NCBI RefSeq assembly: GCF_004522235.1
Contig: NZ_SDLT01000039.1
Coordinates: 34,964 to 98,963, forward strand
Direction of reading: 5' to 3'
DNA: 64,000 nucleotides
From: Amycolatopsis nivea
GTDB lineage: Bacteria > Actinomycetota > Actinomycetes > Mycobacteriales > Pseudonocardiaceae
The notes beneath the pieces were generated by a model. The model was given only the letters and a program-made list of their open reading frames with translations, was not told the origin of the DNA and made no database searches. The position numbers and the translations under genes are program-made. Shown piece by piece: positions 1 through 7,715 of this stretch (positions are counted from its first letter, which is position 1; each line of letters begins with the position of its first letter).

Positions 1-543
1 ACCGAGGCCCTGGTGCGCGTGATCCGCGAGTTCCGCCCGCACGTCATCACGACCTACGACGAGAACGGCGGGTACCCGCACCCGGACCACATCCGCACGC
101 ACGAGGTGTCGATGGCGGCCTTCGACGCGGCGGGCGACCCGGAGCGGTTCCCGGAGGCGGGCGAGCCGTGGCAGCCGCTCAAGCTGTACTACATGCACGG
201 GTTCTCCAAGGCCAGGATGGTGGCGTTCGACACCGCGCTCAAGGAGGCCGGGCTGGAGTCGCCGTACGAGGAGTGGCTCAAGTCCTGGGACCCGAACCGT
301 GCCGACATCATGGAGCGGGTGACGACCCGGATCGAGTGCGGGGAATACTTCGAGGTGCGCGACGAGGCGCTGAAGGCGCACGCCACGCAGATCGACCCGA
401 CCAGCCGCTGGTTCGCCGTTCCGCTGGAGATCCAGCGCGAGGTGTGGCCCACTGAGGAGTACGAGCTGAACCGCTCCCTGGTGGACAGCACGCTGCCGGA
501 GGACGATCTGTTCGCAGGCATCAAGGAGAAGGTGAGCCCATGA
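1..543 (+). CDS. mca: mycothiol S-conjugate amidase (Mca), 5'-truncated
   Basis: The reading frame is open from the first base, so the N-terminus lies outside the window and only about 180 C-terminal residues are seen. Mca is a zinc amidase of the MshB/LmbE-like family. It cleaves mycothiol S-conjugates in the cytoplasm to a mercapturic acid and GlcN-Ins, a detoxification route specific to actinobacteria. The visible part carries the family motif YPHPDH, whose histidines belong to the metal site, and the YYMHGFSKARM segment typical of Mca rather than MshB. The stop overlaps the ATG of the next gene (ATGA), so the two are co-transcribed, as for Rv1082-Rv1083 in M. tuberculosis (recalled). Identification is firm despite the truncation. 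Confidence 0.93.
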   Translation, partial: TEALVRVIREFRPHVITTYDENGGYPHPDHIRTHEVSMAAFDAAGDPERFPEAGEPWQPLKLYYMHGFSKARMVAFDTALKEAGLESPYEEWLKSWDPNRADIMERVTTRIECGEYFEVRDEALKAHATQIDPTSRWFAVPLEIQREVWPTEEYELNRSLVDSTLPEDDLFAGIKEKVSP

Positions 544-899
544 GTTTCGGTGTGCCGGCCGTCGCGGTCGTCCCGCTCACCGCGTCGGCGCTGGTGCTGG
601 CCCAGCAGCCGGACAGCGGGGACAACGGCGGCCAGGGCGAGGACTTCGGCAAGTCCTCGCCGGTCGGCCTGCTGGTGCTGATCCTGTTCCTGGTCGCGGT
701 CGTCTTCCTGGTCCGCTCGATGAGCAAGCACCTGAAGAAGGTGCCGCAGAGCTTCGACAAGGAAGAGGCCGGTTCGGAGACCGCTTCCGAGGATGGTTCG
801 GCTGAGGCCGAGCCTTCCGCCGAGGCAGATGAGGCACCGGCCGCGGCTGCGGCTGCGGAGAAGAAGCCGGACGCGGCGGCGGCCAAGAAGAGCGACTGA
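540..899 (+). CDS. small single-pass membrane protein (Rv1083-like)
   Basis: 119 residues. The ATG overlaps the mca stop, indicating translational coupling. A hydrophobic N-terminal stretch precedes a clear transmembrane helix (about residues 40-60, VGLLVLILFLVAVVFLVRSM). A basic patch and then a low-complexity Ala/Glu/Lys tail follow, predicted disordered and cytoplasmic or periplasmic depending on topology. No catalytic motif is visible. The position directly after mca matches the small membrane protein Rv1083 of mycobacteria, so it is probably part of the conserved mca locus. Its function is unknown; a link to mycothiol conjugate export or detoxification would be a guess from context only. 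Confidence 0.8.
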   Translation: MSFGVPAVAVVPLTASALVLAQQPDSGDNGGQGEDFGKSSPVGLLVLILFLVAVVFLVRSMSKHLKKVPQSFDKEEAGSETASEDGSAEAEPSAEADEAPAAAAAAEKKPDAAAAKKSD

Positions 900-918
900 C
901 CTCCCGTGACGGGTTGAA

Positions 919-1629
919 CTAGCTGGTCAGCCCGTCGCGGAGGGCTGCGATCTTGTCCGTGAGCAGGCTGTCCTCGCCGGGCAGCACCGTGATGTACCGG
1001 TTTCCTTCGGGCCCGGACACCTCGAACGCGACGCGCCCGTCGGTGAGGTCGAGGTAGCTCAGCGGCCCGGCTTCCGCGCGCCCTGGTTCGCGCACGACCA
1101 CGGTTATCTCGCCGACGCCGAACCAGGTCTGCTGGAACAGGGCGTCGACTGCGCGGGCGGCCGGGCTGCGATCGTCGGTGAGGTCCGCCTGGAAGTCCTC
1201 CTGGGGCAGGGAGAACGCGCTCAGCCGGGCCGGCCGGTACCGCGGCAGGCTCGCGACCAGCGCACCGGCCGGAGTACGGGTTCCGTCCAGCACCTTCAGC
1301 CGCACCCGATCGCCGGAGCACAGCACCTTCACGCCGGTTCGTCCCCGGACCGCGACCAGGACCCCGTAACGGGTGCCCTGGTTGTCGACGTGGGCCACGT
1401 ACTCCGTATCGGCGCGGGCCAACGCATAGAGCACGTCCTCGAACTCGTCAGTGAACCGTTCGTGGTCGAGCAGGCCCAAGTGGCTCAGCTCGGCATGGAC
1501 GGCACCGTCGAGAGGCTTGTCGTCCGGGACGAATCGGATCCGGTCCGAGAACACCGGATGCGGCTCCGCGAACCCAGCTTCCTTGAGCGCGCTAAGGAGG
1601 GCGTCCAGAGACAGATCGGTCGTGCGCAC
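919..1629 (-). CDS. EspG-like ESX secretion-associated protein
   Basis: 236 residues. The GTG start has a GGGAG ribosome site 6-9 bases upstream. The sequence matches the EspG/ESX-secretion-associated family in length and layout: an N-terminal helix-strand segment (LSLDALLSALKEAGF), a long central beta-rich part, and conserved stretches such as GDRVRLKVLDG. EspG proteins are cytosolic chaperones that bind PE-PPE substrates of type VII secretion. It is the last gene of a four-gene minus-strand unit, 25 bases after a PPE-like gene, which fits a chaperone-substrate pair. No ESX core genes (eccA-E, mycP) lie in the window, so the operon would depend on machinery elsewhere. Family assignment is from sequence pattern and context. 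Confidence 0.72.
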   Translation of the reverse strand: MRTTDLSLDALLSALKEAGFAEPHPVFSDRIRFVPDDKPLDGAVHAELSHLGLLDHERFTDEFEDVLYALARADTEYVAHVDNQGTRYGVLVAVRGRTGVKVLCSGDRVRLKVLDGTRTPAGALVASLPRYRPARLSAFSLPQEDFQADLTDDRSPAARAVDALFQQTWFGVGEITVVVREPGRAEAGPLSYLDLTDGRVAFEVSGPEGNRYITVLPGEDSLLTDKIAALRDGLTS

Positions 1630-1654
1630 CGCTGGCTCCCTTCCCCCCGAGCTG

Positions 1655-2890
1655 CTAGTGAGGCGGCTGATCTGCGCCGATCACCGGCGGCACCGGCTTC
1701 AGGTCGCTCCCGCCGAACAGCTCGTTGGGATCGGTCTCGTGGAGGTAGGCGGGGGCTCTTTTCGCCTTGTCTTCCTCCTTCTCGCCAGCCTTACCGGGTA
1801 TTCCACCGCTGAGCACGCTGCTGGCTTTGCCTGTGGCACCGGGTGTTCCAGCGGCGCTGCGGCCGGGGACCGGTTCGACGGCTGCGCCGGCACCATTGCC
1901 AGCGCCGAAGCGGCCGCGTGGGCCAGGCTCACTGCCGGTATTGCTTCGGGAACCGCTGTTGCCTTCCGGAGGACCTCCGGGCGAGTATCCGAGCGGAACG
2001 AACCCGCTGGGACCGTTGGCAGCGACCGGCTGACCCGATGGCCCGAATCGATAACCGGGTGGTGTCGGCAGCGGTGCCAAGCTCGGCTCGTGCGAACTGA
2101 TGCGAGTCGGGTTCGGTGGCGAGGCGCCTGAGGCTGGCGACGGCTGGGGCTCCGTCGACCGAGTTTCGCCGTTGCCGTGGCGGACCCACGGGGTGTGGCT
2201 GCCGTTCCCGGGCCAGGCTTCCCGTTCCTCCTGAACTGGCGCAGTTGATCCAGGAACGGGTTTTCCCGCTTCTGTCACGGGCGCTTCGGGCCCGTGACCA
2301 GTGGGTGGCTTGCCACTGACGGGACCCGGGGCCGGGTGCTTCTGCGATCCGGTGGCTCCGGCGACGCTGATAGGAGGGAAATCCGTGCCGGCCAGCTCCG
2401 CGTACAGTGCGGGAATCGCGGCAGTGTTCGTTTCGGTGGCCGAGTTATAGCCAGCGTAGGCATCGACGTTGTGCTGGGCATCGGCTTGCCACTGGTCCAG
2501 CTTACGGAAGTAGCTGCTGTTCCCGTGGATCAAGTCGTATACGTCCTGCGGTGTGAGTTTCGGCCGATCCCCAATTGGTTTTACTGTGTTCTTAACCAGT
2601 TGGAAGGCTGATATCTGATCGTTCGCCGCGGCGTGGAGCGACACCAGGCTCGTACTGTGATCCGCAGTTGCGGCCATGAGCGGGGTCGTGGAATTGGCCG
2701 CTTCTTCGGCGGATGCTCCCTGCCAGCCGGCGCGCACCTTTGCTGAGAGCTGGGCGATGCGGTCGATCCGGTCCAGCAATCGCTCGCTGAGCTGAAGTGC
2801 GACCCGATCGGTCTCTCCGAGTGATTCCGCTCCTTGCCCGCCAGTAACCTTGTTAAAGATCTCCGCAGGACTCAAAGACTCGCTCGTCAT
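1655..2890 (-). CDS. PPE-like WXG-motif protein with Pro/Gly-rich C-terminus
   Basis: 411 residues from the ATG at 2890, which overlaps the preceding stop (TGATG); an in-frame GTG lies one codon upstream. The first 170 or so residues are helical and contain a WQG turn (AGWQGASAEEA), the WXG feature of type VII substrates in the PPE/WXG100 superfamily. The remaining roughly 230 residues are a low-complexity Pro/Gly/Ser-rich region, predicted disordered, as in many actinomycete PPE-domain proteins. It is a likely ESX substrate, secreted or surface-associated, handled by the EspG-like protein encoded next. The partner expected for a heterodimer may be the 156-residue helical protein that opens the operon. 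Exact role unknown. Confidence 0.68.
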   Translation of the reverse strand: MTSESLSPAEIFNKVTGGQGAESLGETDRVALQLSERLLDRIDRIAQLSAKVRAGWQGASAEEAANSTTPLMAATADHSTSLVSLHAAANDQISAFQLVKNTVKPIGDRPKLTPQDVYDLIHGNSSYFRKLDQWQADAQHNVDAYAGYNSATETNTAAIPALYAELAGTDFPPISVAGATGSQKHPAPGPVSGKPPTGHGPEAPVTEAGKPVPGSTAPVQEEREAWPGNGSHTPWVRHGNGETRSTEPQPSPASGASPPNPTRISSHEPSLAPLPTPPGYRFGPSGQPVAANGPSGFVPLGYSPGGPPEGNSGSRSNTGSEPGPRGRFGAGNGAGAAVEPVPGRSAAGTPGATGKASSVLSGGIPGKAGEKEEDKAKRAPAYLHETDPNELFGGSDLKPVPPVIGADQPPH

Positions 2891-3498
2891 CACCGTGCTC
2901 CCGGAAGATTGCCAAGTATCTTTTCCGCGACTTTTCGTGCGGATTCACAGGGGTCTTCCTTGCCTTTGTTTTCTGGGGATTGCCTAACGGAAACTTCGAT
3001 GGTTTCGCGATCGCTGACACCAACCGCGACGTCGCATTCGCCCCTGCTGGCACGTGAATCGTCCTGGCCATAGGCGACTGCTGGGAGGCCATTGACTGGG
3101 GCGAGCGGAAGAAAGAAGGGGTAGATGCCCCCTCGCGATCGATAGATCGAGGTCAGACCAAGGTCGTCTACGTTCGGGACGGCCACTTGAATCGTGGCGA
3201 GGGAAAGCCAGCCGCAGGAGGGTCCAGCGGGCGACTTCAGGTCGGGCTTAACCCGGGCATGAGGGCCGAGAAGATCCGAAATCTGGGTGGAAGTCAGTGC
3301 ATTGCAGGGGTTTTGCTTAAACCGGCTGACATCGACGGGCGTCAGCACTTTCGGAACGCCAGGGCCGGGCACCTGACCTGTCGTGGTGTCCCCTCTTGGC
3401 GATTGCGATGTCGGCTGTGCAGGCCGTCCGTCGATGGTATCGGAACAGCTTACGAGAACGAGCATGGCTATGCAGCCAACCAGTACGCCCCGTTTCAC
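2890..3498 (-). CDS. DUF3558-type lipoprotein
   Basis: 202 residues. The GTG start overlaps the preceding stop (GTGA). The N-terminus is a lipoprotein signal: MKRGVLVGCIAMLVLVSC, with the lipobox cysteine at residue 18, followed by a Pro/Thr/Ser/Gly linker. The globular part contains NPCNALTSTQISDLLG and a later GPSCGW cysteine, the pattern of DUF3558 family lipoproteins of Pseudonocardiaceae. The protein should be anchored to the outer face of the cytoplasmic membrane. DUF3558 genes often sit beside PPE/EspG-type ESX genes in these genomes, and here the gene is translationally coupled on both sides. Molecular function is not known. Confidence 0.78.
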   Translation of the reverse strand: MKRGVLVGCIAMLVLVSCSDTIDGRPAQPTSQSPRGDTTTGQVPGPGVPKVLTPVDVSRFKQNPCNALTSTQISDLLGPHARVKPDLKSPAGPSCGWLSLATIQVAVPNVDDLGLTSIYRSRGGIYPFFLPLAPVNGLPAVAYGQDDSRASRGECDVAVGVSDRETIEVSVRQSPENKGKEDPCESARKVAEKILGNLPGAR

Positions 3499-3965
3499 AG
3501 GCTGCCGCCGGTGCGATGAAGATCTGTTGAATGCGCATCTTCGGTGACTCCGTACCGGTCGAGTGCCGCACGGTACTTCGCCGCCTGGTCGCGGCAGTAC
3601 TTTTCACACTGGCGCAGCGAATTCAGCAGCGCAATTCCGGATCTGCCGAAAGTGGTCGCGTTCTCATCGCTGGAGCGATCCAGTCCCGGCGGCTGAGTGC
3701 GAGATATTATGTCAATGGAAAGCTGATCCATCTTGTATGCGTCGGCGAGATTTTCGAACTCGGTGGCGATTTCGTGAAGCGTCGCTTTGTCATACGAGTA
3801 GCCGTCGCCGAGCAACGGGGCGACGGCTAGCGTCTCGATCGAAGCTCCGCCGTACCTTCGAACTGAAGGCAGGGCGGCCTGCTGATTGTCGGTCACGATG
3901 TACGCCTCCCCTGCGTAGATCGTCCCGGGTCCGCTGGGCCCAGTCGTGAGGTCACGCTCTGACAC
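3495..3965 (-). CDS. small helical protein opening the ESX-accessory operon
   Basis: 156 residues from a GTG at 3965. Its stop overlaps the start of the lipoprotein gene, so it leads a four-gene unit (3965 to 919). The C-terminal two thirds are amphipathic helices (YSYDKATLHEIATEFENLAD and GIALLNSLRQCEKYCRDQAA), resembling the helical hairpin of WXG100/ESX-like proteins, although no clear WXG is present. It could pair with the PPE-like product or act as another ESX substrate. A TAAAGT -10-like hexamer lies 9 bases upstream of the GTG. No specific family was recognised, so the call rests on operon context and helical character. Confidence 0.6.
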   Translation of the reverse strand: MSERDLTTGPSGPGTIYAGEAYIVTDNQQAALPSVRRYGGASIETLAVAPLLGDGYSYDKATLHEIATEFENLADAYKMDQLSIDIISRTQPPGLDRSSDENATTFGRSGIALLNSLRQCEKYCRDQAAKYRAALDRYGVTEDAHSTDLHRTGGSL

Positions 3966-4289
3966 CGGGTAACTACTTTAGCGTTCCCGATTAAGCCTGT
4001 CTGCCTTTGTGAACACCAAACCGCGGCGGAGTTGGAGGAATGTTGGTCTGAGCAGGGGGATTGTCCTGCTGCCAGCTATCAGAGTCACCCAAATGTCGCA
4101 CCCTGTCGACAGGGGCGCTTCACTCCCTTGATACTGAGACGGACCTGATGCCGTTCAGTCAGTTGCTCGTCGTAAAGACTCTCCGGCGGCAGATGTTTTC
4201 CCGGCCGGAGTTCATCCACTGCCGGCCAGGCAGCTGGAAGTGCCCGGACGGCGGGCACATGGTGATGTCGTCGTAGAGGGTGTACTGCG

Positions 4290-5045
4290 CCAGTGCGGGC
4301 CTACGTCGAGAATCCGGCACGCTCTGCAAGCGAGAGGAACAGGGGTGGATCACGGTGCAGTGGCTGGCCGTGTTCGGGCGGCATCCTGGCATCCGTGACT
4401 AGGCGCGCACGTTGCTGCCGGTCGCGGTGCATTGCGGGAGCAGGCCTTTCCTGGCTGCTGATGGTGTACGCGGCGGGCTGGTCGCGGATGTCCTGTGCGA
4501 CGGATTCGTCGGAGGACGGGTGTTCAGCAGGTTGATCCGGATGGCGTTCTGCCCGATACCGAATGCGGAGCAGAAGTGGTCGGCCATCAAGTCGTTGCCC
4601 CGCTGTCCTGCTCGGTGTCCACAGGCATCAGCTGGGGCTTGAAGAAGCCGCCGCCGTACCTGGCCGGGTCCTGCTCGGGCTCGGCTCGTCCGGGGAGAGG
4701 TGTGCGCGACTGGATCCGCTGAGACGACCGGGATAAAGTAATGCGCGACAGCGGCATGCGTGTGCTGGCTTTCTAACGCATTTGTCGGCGGAACGTCGAA
4801 CTGGACGGTCTTCCCTTTGCCGGAGGTCATCGCCCGGTCGAACTGCAGGCGGGCGTTAGGCGTCCACTGTTTGCTACGCGTGTCGTCCAGTCTCGGCTCG
4901 ATCTTGCCCATGCTGACCGCGTGAATCCGCGGCTGCTCCCGCAGGCGGTGCACAAACACCTCGTCACCCACGTGGAAGGACAAAAACGTCCTTGACGTCG
5001 AGCCTGTCCGCGCCGACCGGCATGCAGCTGGCCGACTGGCACGTG
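4290..5045 (-). pseudogene. decayed coding remnant, several frameshifts
   Basis: No intact gene can be placed between 3966 and 5283. On the minus strand, protein-like segments appear in alternating frames. One opens near 5026 and is interrupted by a TGA; another contains DEVFVHRLREQPRIHAV and continues to AAVAHYFIPVVSADP. A shifted frame then gives AEPEQDPARYGGGFFKPQLM with its own stop, and further down DESVAQDIRDQPAAYTISSQ in another frame. This looks like one or two genes broken by frameshifts rather than random high-GC open frames. No family was recognised. It lies inside the insert that separates mca/Rv1083-like from the DUF255 gene, and could be the remains of an incoming element. Confidence 0.4.
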
Positions 5046-5283
5046 GCTGTTGGTGACTGCGACGGGCGAGCGCGCTGCCGACCGATCGCCGCTATCAGTG
5101 ACCAGTGTGCGGAGTTCGCCTACTGCGATTAAGCGGGTTTCGTCCGATCATTTTTCCGTGTCGCGCAGTTCGACTTTGCAATCCACCCTGGCCGCCTCTT
5201 TCGCGACACGCATCGACGTGGAGAAAGGAGCAGATTGGAGGAAACGGCAGACGCTGGCGCGGCCATGTTGGTAGATTCGGGTA

Positions 5284-7527
5284 ATGAACCAGCGTCCGGT
5301 GGGACTACCGGCTGACGCACGCCATCGGCTGACCGCCGATCTCAGAGCACGCTCCCTCGCCTTCCCGGAGATCGCCGATTCCACTCGGTCGGTGCCGCTG
5401 ATCCGTGAGTCGTGGGCCGCGCGCCTGGCTGCGCTACCCGCCATGTTGAAGCGCGTCGAAACGGCCGCTTCTCCCGACTCGTATGAGACCTGGACCTACC
5501 TAGGGCTAAAAACCAGCCTCGCCCGTCTGGAGGCAGCCCGCCGCGACATCGTCGCCATGCTCATAGCACTGGCACCGTTCGATCTGCGCGATCTTCCCGG
5601 GCCTGGAGACAGGGAGTCGGTCGACCGAAACCAGAGCGCAGTGGATCAGCCTGCCGGGTCGCTGACTCTCGCGCCTGATTCTTCCGAGGGCGACTCGGCG
5701 ACCGCGACGAAGGCCGACATCCTCCGGTCAGGTCTTCTCGCTGCGGTCGACCGCGTCATCGACGCCGCCCTCGACGCTATCGAGGCCGGCAACAAGCCGC
5801 CTTGCGTCACCGTGGATCTGGCCGCACTGGTCCCGCCCGTTCCCACGATCGCAGTCCCTGATCGCGGCACTGCCCTAGCAGTCGCGTTTGGCATGAGGAC
5901 GGTCCCGGTCGACGGGGACGGGACCTTCAGTGCCTCCCGCGTCCTTGAGGCGCACAAGTATGCAAACTCGTTCCTCCTTGCCTACTTGCTGACCCACATG
6001 CAGGCGTTCGGTCTCGCGCCCACCGACGACATGCTCGCCATGATCCTCGTCACTGGCTGGATCGTGCAGGCACCGGATGCTGTACTCGCATGGCAGACGC
6101 TCAGATCGACGGTCCTCCGACTCGAGAACGCCGAGCGTGTCGCCGGTGCCGTGACCGAGCACGACTCGACCAGCAGCGAGGAGTCAGACGCAGAAACACA
6201 CGCTGTAGCCAGCGAGGGCTCAGACGCTGCATCCGGTGACCCCCGCAGAGACGTCTTGAGCGCTGTGCTCGCTCATCTGGCGGACCGTGAGGAGGCCTTG
6301 CGCCAGAGCCGACGAATTATCCAGTCCTCCACACGCGTGCTCCGATCGACGACGGACACCGAGTTGGCCGCCCACGCTCTCGCTGACGTCTACCGCAGGC
6401 TCGTCGAAGGCCCCGTGCGTCAGTACGGGTGGGCGATGCGCTGTCTCGCTGCGGGTTCATGGAGCCCGCCGCCGATGGTTGGATCGCTCAAAGACGGGTT
6501 CGCAACGGACCGATGGCTGAGCGCTGCGCTGATTCCCAAGCTCCTTCCGGAGGTGCGCAACGGCCAGGCGCACGAGGCGCTTGAGTGGGACGGACTCCGC
6601 GGCATCTTCGTTGTTGAAGGCGTCGAGGTCACCTTCGAGCGCGTGAATATCGCGACTACGGACTGCATGTCCTTCACGCTCGGGTGCGAGGCGGCGTTCG
6701 TCCACTGGCGCGCGCTCGCTGCCGTGCCCGGTGCCATGTTCCCGGCTGCAGGGCAACCGGGACGGATGGCCGAGTGGCGTCGTGTCGAAGCTATGTTCGG
6801 CACCAACGGCCTGCTCATCGATACCTTCACGTTCAACGCGCTGCGTCTCGAGGCTCGGATCGAACGCCTCGACATCGAGGACATAAACCCGGCCCTGCAG
6901 GCGCTCGTGCACGCTCGACAGTTACTCGTCCATGTGAAGTCGTTCGCCTACCTCATCTCAGGATCGTCCGAGGCCGTCATCGAGGTTGACGCCTCGGCCC
7001 TGGACGCCACCCATCCTGTCTGGCTCCACGCGCGCGAGCACTTCGACTCCATGCCGCTGTCGACGTTCCTCCCAGCGAACCTGAACGCGCGACTGCGACA
7101 CGAGCCGGAGGACACCGCCATCCAGGCCGTCGCGTGGATTGCTGCTGACTGCGCTCTCGGCGCTATCGACGGTCTGCCGCCGATCTGGCAGGCGGAGCAC
7201 CTATTGCTCGTCCGCTTGCGTTTAGAGCACACGTGCCTTGCGCTACGGCACACCATATCGATTCACCAGCGGCGACGCCCTCTCGAAATTGTTTTGAGCA
7301 TCCTCGACCACGTTCGGGACGACCTGGCCATGCTTCTGCCGTTCACCCGCGCCGCTCTGGTCGACGAGCTTCCTGCGCTCATCAGTCTGAGGGGTCTGTG
7401 GACCGCCTGGGGCCCCGTGTCGAGGATGCCCGGCATCGACAGCGTGCGCGAGGACCCATCGTCGGCCTACCATCGAAACCCGAAGCGTCGCACGATCTCG
7501 CCACACAATCGGTGGATCAACATGTAG
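5284..7527 (+). CDS. 747-residue orphan protein with HEPN-like RNGQAH motif
   Basis: No family was recognised with certainty. The protein is mostly helical, with no signal peptide or membrane segment. An acidic, Ser-rich linker (about residues 298-322) separates an N-terminal half from a C-terminal half. Residues 425-430 read R-N-G-Q-A-H inside LLPEVRNGQAHEALEWDG. This satisfies the R-(polar)-X3-H signature of HEPN ribonucleases, which is typical of toxins and phage-defence effectors. Nothing encoded beside it looks like an antitoxin. The gene is isolated between decayed DNA and a conserved block, consistent with horizontal acquisition. The start was chosen as the first ATG giving the full frame; ribosome-site support is weak. 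Function unknown; an RNA-targeting defence role is inference. Confidence 0.6.
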   Translation: MNQRPVGLPADARHRLTADLRARSLAFPEIADSTRSVPLIRESWAARLAALPAMLKRVETAASPDSYETWTYLGLKTSLARLEAARRDIVAMLIALAPFDLRDLPGPGDRESVDRNQSAVDQPAGSLTLAPDSSEGDSATATKADILRSGLLAAVDRVIDAALDAIEAGNKPPCVTVDLAALVPPVPTIAVPDRGTALAVAFGMRTVPVDGDGTFSASRVLEAHKYANSFLLAYLLTHMQAFGLAPTDDMLAMILVTGWIVQAPDAVLAWQTLRSTVLRLENAERVAGAVTEHDSTSSEESDAETHAVASEGSDAASGDPRRDVLSAVLAHLADREEALRQSRRIIQSSTRVLRSTTDTELAAHALADVYRRLVEGPVRQYGWAMRCLAAGSWSPPPMVGSLKDGFATDRWLSAALIPKLLPEVRNGQAHEALEWDGLRGIFVVEGVEVTFERVNIATTDCMSFTLGCEAAFVHWRALAAVPGAMFPAAGQPGRMAEWRRVEAMFGTNGLLIDTFTFNALRLEARIERLDIEDINPALQALVHARQLLVHVKSFAYLISGSSEAVIEVDASALDATHPVWLHAREHFDSMPLSTFLPANLNARLRHEPEDTAIQAVAWIAADCALGAIDGLPPIWQAEHLLLVRLRLEHTCLALRHTISIHQRRRPLEIVLSILDHVRDDLAMLLPFTRAALVDELPALISLRGLWTAWGPVSRMPGIDSVREDPSSAYHRNPKRRTISPHNRWINM

Positions 7528-7584
7528 GGAGTGCCATCCGAAATGCCAATTTTTAGCCGTCGGCGAGTGGATGCGCGGACCGGT

Positions 7585-7612
7585 CGTCGCCAACCATCTA
7601 GAGTTGGCGACG
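7585..7612 (+). terminator. hairpin after the HEPN-like gene
   Basis: Perfect 10-base arms CGTCGCCAAC and GTTGGCGACG with an 8-base loop, 58 bases after the stop at 7527. There is no T-run, but this is normal for actinobacterial hairpin terminators. Confidence 0.45.
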
Positions 7613-7715
7613 TCTGTCCCGGCGACTTCGAGCTTTAGCTGCAACATGAAATCCGATCTAGCGAATCAGGGCCGCATAACCTGGGTGCTGTAAACTCCTT
7701 CCGGGGGTCTGAGGG

